DNA from: CAZXEU01 sp964639665
GTDB taxonomy: Bacteria > Bacteroidota > Rhodothermia > Rhodothermales > Bin80
Assembly (NCBI GenBank): GCA_964639665.1
Contig: CAZXEU010000098.1
Coordinates: 1-27,447 of the forward strand
Reading direction: 5' to 3'
DNA length: 27,447 bases
The notes below the pieces were generated by a model that was given only the letters and a program-made list of their open reading frames with translations, did not search any database and had not been told where the DNA came from. Positions 22,938 to 27,447 of this stretch are shown piece after piece. Each line of letters opens with the position of its first letter. The first letter of the stretch is position 1. Both the position numbers and the translations under genes were made by a program.

Positions 22938-23540
22938 ATGAAGAGCCCAGGCCACGATTCCACGCGCGCATCACAAGACAGAGACTTCGCTCGCTGGAGC
23001 GAGTGCATCCGGTCTTCGGATCCCCGCGCCTTTTCAGAGTTGTTCGAGGCCATGCACCCGGTTTTGCTCCGGTATGCATGGGGCATCCTGAAGAGGCAGG
23101 AAGCTGCGCAAGACATAGTCCAGGACGCTTTCGAAAAACTGTGGCGGATCCGTGCCACGGTAGATCCCAAGCGGTCGCTGAATGCACTCTTGTACACGAT
23201 GGTGCGGAATCTGGCCCTCAATTATAAGCGGAGTAACAAGTATGAGGCTGGTACATTGCCGGAGCAGGGCCCGCTCGACGACGCGCCTCAAGCAGATGAG
23301 CGCATGGATACAGACATGCTCCGCGTCCGGCTCGGCCAGTACATTGACGAATTGCCAGAGCGGCGCCGTGAGGCGTTCACGCTCAGCCGATTTGAAGGCC
23401 TCAGTCACGAGGAGATCGCACAGGTAATGCAACTTACCCCGCGTACGGTAAATACCCACATCACGCTGGCCCTTCGGGACCTGCGCAAGCGCTATCGCGC
23501 ACTACAAACCCTTCCCACCCATGCCGTCCACCACCACTGA
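22938..23540 (+). CDS. ECF RNA polymerase sigma factor of a FecR/TonB signalling cassette
   Basis: A 200-residue ECF sigma factor. Region 2 is AFSELFEAMHPVLLRYAWGILKRQEAAQDIVQDAFEKLWR, then LNALLYTMVRNLALNYKR. Region 4 is DELPERRREAFTLSRFEGLSHEEIAQVMQLTPRTVNTHITLALRDLRK with the helix-turn-helix. The RREAFTLSR and LSHEEIA wording is typical of the FecI-like factors expanded in Bacteroidota. The ATG at 22938 is chosen; a longer open frame reaching back into nupC has no conserved sequence. It overlaps the fecR gene by 20 bp, so the two are co-translated. The expected target is the receptor gene downstream. Confidence 0.93.
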   Translation: MKSPGHDSTRASQDRDFARWSECIRSSDPRAFSELFEAMHPVLLRYAWGILKRQEAAQDIVQDAFEKLWRIRATVDPKRSLNALLYTMVRNLALNYKRSNKYEAGTLPEQGPLDDAPQADERMDTDMLRVRLGQYIDELPERRREAFTLSRFEGLSHEEIAQVMQLTPRTVNTHITLALRDLRKRYRALQTLPTHAVHHH

Positions 23541-24483
23541 TCCCGAACACCGTTACTCCCTCCCCCCGGATGTGCTAGCGTCGCTAAGCGATCGTGATGA
23601 CGTGGCGGCGCTTGACAGAATGTGGGTCTTGGCAGGCACCGCCTCGCGCGCGGAGCCGGATGAAGCCTGGATACTACGGGCCGGTGCCGAGATGCGCCGC
23701 GCTCTGCGCGCCGTGACACGGCCGCGCGCTGTAATTCGGCCAATGCGCCGCATGCCGGTGCGCTTTGCCCTTTCCATGGCTGCCTGCCTGGCCATGCTCA
23801 TTGCCGTCGGCATAGCGCTGCAGCCGAGTACCAAGTCCATTTCCGTGCCTTATGGAGCAGAATTGAAACATGTACTGCCGGACGGCTCGGTACTCAGACT
23901 CAACAGCGGTTCCAAGATCACGTACGGGAAGGATTTTGGACAGCAGACGCGCGAGTTGCGCCTGGTGCGGGGTGAGGGACATTTCGAGGTCACCGAAAGC
24001 GCCGTCCCGTTCCGCGTGGAGACGTTCAAGGGAGACGTGGAGGTGCTGGGCACGACATTCAATGTACGGGCCTGGCCACGTGACGGATTTGCCGATGTGG
24101 CCGTTACCACGGGTCGCGTCAGGGTGTCGGCGGCCGAGGTCTCCGGGCAGACCCTCATTCTTGCTGCAGGCGAGTCAGCTCGCATCGGAGACCAAAGCCC
24201 TGTTCGCCTCGAAGAAGGCTACGCCGAGAATGCCCCTTCCTGGCAAGATGGCAGCTTCAAGTTTCAGGATCATCCCCTGGGCGTGATTGCCCGGGAGGTT
24301 GAACGTCGCTATGACGTGACTGTCGGCGTATCGCCCCAGGAATTTGCCCAAGAGCGGATCGGCATCCTGGAGGAAGATCCGGAAGGCGCTGAAGAGATCC
24401 TGCGCATTGTGTGTGAGTTGAAGCCGTGTAGACTTACCGTTGTCCCGGACGGCTTTGAGATTGTAGCGGTAACGGCAGACTAA
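23521..24483 (+). CDS. FecR-family anti-sigma factor
   Basis: A 320-residue membrane protein that holds the ECF sigma factor and relays the signal from the outer-membrane receptor. A cytoplasmic N-terminal part (1-77) is followed by one membrane helix (FALSMAACLAMLIAVGIAL, about 81-99). The FecR domain covers about 105-205 (SVPYGAELKHVLPDGSVLRLNSGSKITYG ... LVRGEGHFEVTESAVPFRVET ... VEVLGTTFNVRAW). A C-terminal DUF4974-like domain follows at about 240-318 (FKFQDHPLGVIAREVERRYDVTV ... ILRIVCELKPCRLTVVPDGFEIV). The N-terminal part is shorter than usual and reads rather freely, but the FecR core is clear. The ATG at 23521 lies inside the sigma gene end. Confidence 0.93.
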   Translation: MPSTTTDPEHRYSLPPDVLASLSDRDDVAALDRMWVLAGTASRAEPDEAWILRAGAEMRRALRAVTRPRAVIRPMRRMPVRFALSMAACLAMLIAVGIALQPSTKSISVPYGAELKHVLPDGSVLRLNSGSKITYGKDFGQQTRELRLVRGEGHFEVTESAVPFRVETFKGDVEVLGTTFNVRAWPRDGFADVAVTTGRVRVSAAEVSGQTLILAAGESARIGDQSPVRLEEGYAENAPSWQDGSFKFQDHPLGVIAREVERRYDVTVGVSPQEFAQERIGILEEDPEGAEEILRIVCELKPCRLTVVPDGFEIVAVTAD

Positions 24484-24510
24484 GCCTCGGCCGATACTGC
24501 CCATGAAGGA

Positions 24511-24543
24511 GCCTGGGCCGGGATTCCGGTCCGGGCTTTCTTG
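24511..24543 (+). terminator. Terminator-like hairpin between fecR and the receptor gene
   Basis: An 11-bp stem (24511-24521 with 24526-24536, two G-U pairs), with the tetraloop GATT, is followed by TTTCTTG. It begins 27 bp after the fecR stop, and its T-tract ends one base before the ATG of the TonB receptor at 24545. The form is that of an intrinsic terminator or attenuator. Confidence 0.7.
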
Positions 24544-24544
24544 T

Positions 24545-27310
24545 ATGCGAGCGCATTCCCGCAGCAGGCTGCTTTTCCTTGCGGTCATCTTCGGAAGCGG
24601 CATCCTGGTATCGAGGGATGTGGCAGCGCAGCAGATCCCCCTTCGCGAGGCCATTGTGCGGTTTCAGGATGCCTGGCGCGTCGATGTCTCCTACGATGCG
24701 GCGCTGCTGGACGGGCGGTGGACCAGCTGGACACGGCCCAGGGAACCGAACGCGGAGGCCGACCTGGCACGCTTGCTGCAAGGAACCGGACTGAGACCAC
24801 GTCGCCTGTCCGGAGGATCGCTGAGCGTTGTCCTTACGCCACAAACGGGCAGAATAGCTGGCAGGGTCTTCCAGGACTCCACCTATGCGCCGCTTTCTCG
24901 CGCCCACGTCAGGATACAGGCGGCCGAAAGACTCCACGGCAGGCTGACGGACGCCGCGGGCGATTTCAGCATGCCCGGACTGCCGCCGGGAAATTACAAG
25001 GTCGTCGCCTCGCACGTGGGATATGCGCCTGACTCGGCATGGGTGTCCGTTACAGCGGGCATGACGTCGCGGCTGGATCTTCGGCTCGTGTACGTGTCGA
25101 AGGAGCTCGAACCCGTCCTGATTGAGGCCCCGGTCACCGATCTGTCGACACCGGATATCCTGTCGGATGTCCTCAGGGTCGAGGAATTGGGACAAGTGGC
25201 CGGCCTTGGAACACCCGACCCCATCCGCAATCTGGGCCGTACCTCCGGCATACGCGTCGGCGACCTCTCCGGCGACGTATATATCCAGGGCGGAGATGCA
25301 GGAGAGCATCGTTTCCTGCTGGACGGCAGCCCCGTTTTCTCTCCCGTGCATATACTGGGCCTCGTTGGAGCCACCAATCCGTTCGCCCTTAACCGCGTGG
25401 AAGTCAGCAAAGCGGGCTACGGTGCCTCTGAAGGGAGCTTTCTGTCCGGCGTAATTCGCGCTACGCACGCCCTCCGGGACAGTGCCGAGTATTTCGGCGA
25501 TTTCCAGGTCGATCCGCTAAGTGTCAATATGCGCCTGGGCGGGACGATCGGGTCACGCCTCGACATAATGGGCGCGGTTAGGAGAAGCCTCTGGAATTCG
25601 GTGCCGTGGCTGCGCAGCTCCGCCATCGACAGCCTGCTTCTGTCCTGGAACGCCCCGGACAAGTTTCTGCAGCGCGCCAGCTTCTTCACGGTGCAGAGTT
25701 TGCAGCCACAGTTATATGATCTGTTTGTCCAGCGTTTGGACGGCGTTCCGCCGCCGGATCTGCCCGATATAAGCTTTAGTGACATCCACCTTGCCGCGCG
25801 CCTGAGCCTGGGCCGCGGCCGGTCGCTCTTGCCCTCCTATTTCCGCGGCTCAAGCGGTATCCTCGGTCGCCGTCTTATCGCCTCGCTGCTAGAGGACGAT
25901 GTCAGCGTTGCGCGGCCGGACCAGTATGAGTGGAAGAATGAGAGCGCGCAAGTGACCTACTCGCACGTCCTGGGTTCGTCCACGCTTGCCTCGGTGCAGG
26001 CGAGGACTAGCCACTATCGGCTTGCGCACGCATTCGCCGGCCTGACCCGCCAAGCCGCCCAGACCGTCATCTACGACCGACTGTTCTTCAATCTGGAGCC
26101 TGTCGACAACGGAAACGAGATTCGGGAATATGCGCTGGATGTGGGACTTGATGCGGAACACGCCTACGGTACATTCACTTTGGGCGCCGAACTGGTCGGT
26201 ACGCGCCACGGGTTTACGCTGCCGAGCATTTTTCCACAGACCATTGACGTGGACGGCTCCTCGCTTCGTCTTGCTACCTATGCTGAGGACACCAACCGTA
26301 TCGCGCCCGGCGTGACATTCATGCTGGGCTCGCGGCTAACCTACAGCAGGGAACAAGCCAGGTGGTACGCCGAGCCGCGTTCGTCTCTTTCATTCGAAAT
26401 CGAAGAGCTCCTTGCGGCCCGGCTGGCGGCGGGGCAGTACTACCAATTCGTAAACCAGTTTGAGGTGACTACGCTCAGCCCGAGCGCAATCGTCCCGTAC
26501 AAGCGATTCTGGCTGCCGGTGGACGGATCGCTTGAGCCGCCCGTTTCCCGCCACCTGGCCGCCGATCTGGCGCTTACGCCGGGGCTTTGGACGCTCCGCC
26601 TCGAAGGCTACTACAAGTGGCAGCCGCGCCTTTACAGGGTAGACTATCCGACCCTGTACAGTCCTGACGAGGGCGAGATCGTTTTCCGTATCCCGGAACC
26701 CATCGAAACCCAGGAGGGCTTCATTGAGCTGTCACACGGGCGCGCCTTTGGGGCCTCTGCGGCCCTGGAATATGCCCGGTCCTGGCTACGGGTTGGCGTG
26801 CAAGGCGAGGCCAACAAGGCAGAGCGCGAATACGAGTTTCGAGGCGGTGACAGGCGCATGGAGCCCGTGCCGTGGAGCGAACCCTACCGTGCGCATGCCT
26901 TCCTTGATCTTGCTCCCGTGCCGGCCCTGGAGTTGCGTGCAAGCCTGCATGGTGGCTGGGGGCGGGTATGGGGCTTCCGGCAAGCGTATTACGACCTGCT
27001 CGGCATGGACGTGAACCAGCCGCTGGTATTCGGCGAATTTGATTTTCGGCAGCCCTCGACGCTACAGGCACACCAGCTGCCGCCGGTTCGGCAGCTGGAC
27101 TTTGGAGTCTCCTATGAGCGCGCTCTTGGCTCCATGCTCCTTCGTGGCCAAGTGGACGTATTGAACGCCACCGGCCGCTACAACATCGCGCACTATGACC
27201 TTCGAGAGGCTGACGCGCCGGACGGCAGGCCAGAAACCGCCGCTCTGTCAAAGGGGAGTCGCCGGCTGCTCGGACGCGCCCTTGTCTTTTCCATGCGGCT
27301 GCATTTCTAG
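24545..27310 (+). CDS. TonB-dependent receptor with STN signalling domain
   Basis: A 921-residue outer-membrane transducer. Signal peptide MRAHSRSRLLFLAVIFGSGI ... DVAAQ (about 1-29). The STN (secretin/TonB short N-terminal) domain is at about 30-95 (QIPLREAIVRFQDAWRVDVSYDAALLDG ... LARLLQGTGLRPRRLSGGSLSVVL) and contacts FecR. A carboxypeptidase-regulatory-like domain lies at about 102-180 (GRIAGRVFQDSTYAPLSRAHVRI ... GNYKVVASHVGYAP). The plug is at about 190-310 (GDVYIQGGDAGEHRFLLDGSPVFSPVHILGLVGATNPFALNRVEVSKAGYGASEG), then the barrel to a C-terminal RALVFSMRLHF. The ATG at 24545 opens a standard signal peptide. An in-frame ATG at 24503 would place the hairpin inside the coding sequence. 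The ligand is unknown; no SusD-like partner is in the window. Confidence 0.92.
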   Translation: MRAHSRSRLLFLAVIFGSGILVSRDVAAQQIPLREAIVRFQDAWRVDVSYDAALLDGRWTSWTRPREPNAEADLARLLQGTGLRPRRLSGGSLSVVLTPQTGRIAGRVFQDSTYAPLSRAHVRIQAAERLHGRLTDAAGDFSMPGLPPGNYKVVASHVGYAPDSAWVSVTAGMTSRLDLRLVYVSKELEPVLIEAPVTDLSTPDILSDVLRVEELGQVAGLGTPDPIRNLGRTSGIRVGDLSGDVYIQGGDAGEHRFLLDGSPVFSPVHILGLVGATNPFALNRVEVSKAGYGASEGSFLSGVIRATHALRDSAEYFGDFQVDPLSVNMRLGGTIGSRLDIMGAVRRSLWNSVPWLRSSAIDSLLLSWNAPDKFLQRASFFTVQSLQPQLYDLFVQRLDGVPPPDLPDISFSDIHLAARLSLGRGRSLLPSYFRGSSGILGRRLIASLLEDDVSVARPDQYEWKNESAQVTYSHVLGSSTLASVQARTSHYRLAHAFAGLTRQAAQTVIYDRLFFNLEPVDNGNEIREYALDVGLDAEHAYGTFTLGAELVGTRHGFTLPSIFPQTIDVDGSSLRLATYAEDTNRIAPGVTFMLGSRLTYSREQARWYAEPRSSLSFEIEELLAARLAAGQYYQFVNQFEVTTLSPSAIVPYKRFWLPVDGSLEPPVSRHLAADLALTPGLWTLRLEGYYKWQPRLYRVDYPTLYSPDEGEIVFRIPEPIETQEGFIELSHGRAFGASAALEYARSWLRVGVQGEANKAEREYEFRGGDRRMEPVPWSEPYRAHAFLDLAPVPALELRASLHGGWGRVWGFRQAYYDLLGMDVNQPLVFGEFDFRQPSTLQAHQLPPVRQLDFGVSYERALGSMLLRGQVDVLNATGRYNIAHYDLREADAPDGRPETAALSKGSRRLLGRALVFSMRLHF

Positions 27311-27447
27311 CCTCGATTCCCAAGCAAGATAGGTAGGTGACAGCTGGTGGGGCAATTACTGTCGTTTTGGGGCCTATTTGCGCTCGTTATGCGGCTGTAC
27401 TGTCATTAGTAGTGTGATTGTGGCGTATACTGCCACTATGTCTTGAG
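27311..27447. other. Right edge, no gene; three short repeats
   Basis: No coding sequence is supported. Three related 10-mers occur in the same orientation: TACTGTCGTT (27357), TACTGTCATT (27398) and TACTGCCACT (27428). The region is less GC-rich than its surroundings. It may be a regulatory region or the end of another mobile element that continues past the window. Confidence 0.35.

Noticed and set aside
24434..25468. A 344-codon minus-strand open frame opposite the TonB receptor
   Set aside because: It is antisense to the STN and plug domains and has no domain of its own.

Overview
The window reads as chromosomal DNA of moderately high GC from a Gram-negative bacterium of the Bacteroidota / Rhodothermota-Balneolota group. 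That placement is inferred from gene families: a GLPGLI protein beside an outer-membrane beta-barrel protein with a carboxypeptidase-regulatory-like N-terminus, and a sigma - FecR - STN/TonB receptor cassette. Most starts also lack a Shine-Dalgarno sequence, which fits. No 16S or tRNA gene is present to confirm it.

Layout, left to right. (1) Positions 1-136 are the end of an insertion sequence, probably IS21-like, with only the first residues of its transposase inside the window. (2) Minus strand: a GLPGLI-family protein translationally coupled to a 918-residue outer-membrane barrel protein. (3) About 900 bp without a convincing gene, then a plus-strand six-bladed beta-propeller lipoprotein. 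(4) A minus-strand series read in the order radA, ECF sigma factor, single-pass putative anti-sigma protein, two paralogous secreted coiled-coil proteins, adenine phosphoribosyltransferase. (5) Divergent from radA, a plus-strand operon mlaE-mlaF-mlaD, an HD-domain hydrolase and a DUF445 membrane protein: an ABC system for lipid traffic between the membranes with two extra members. (6) Convergent dusB, then three tandem paralogous 87-88-residue PLDc_N-like lipoproteins and an NPP-type phosphodiesterase lipoprotein. (7) Convergent pcrA/uvrD helicase and a divergent NupC/CNT nucleoside transporter. (8) A complete cell-surface signalling cassette: ECF sigma factor, FecR anti-sigma factor, terminator-like hairpin and STN-domain TonB-dependent receptor. 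(9) A final 137 bp with short repeats and no gene.

The common theme is the cell envelope: two large outer-membrane barrels, two sigma/anti-sigma pairs, an Mla transporter, several lipoproteins and two large secreted helical proteins, interspersed with housekeeping genes (apt, radA, dusB, pcrA, nupC). Possible new biology lies in the sigma/anti-sigma/twin coiled-coil operon, in the tandem PLDc_N lipoprotein family leading into a phosphodiesterase with no conventional start codon, and in the hairpin between fecR and its receptor gene. No rRNA, tRNA or CRISPR was seen.
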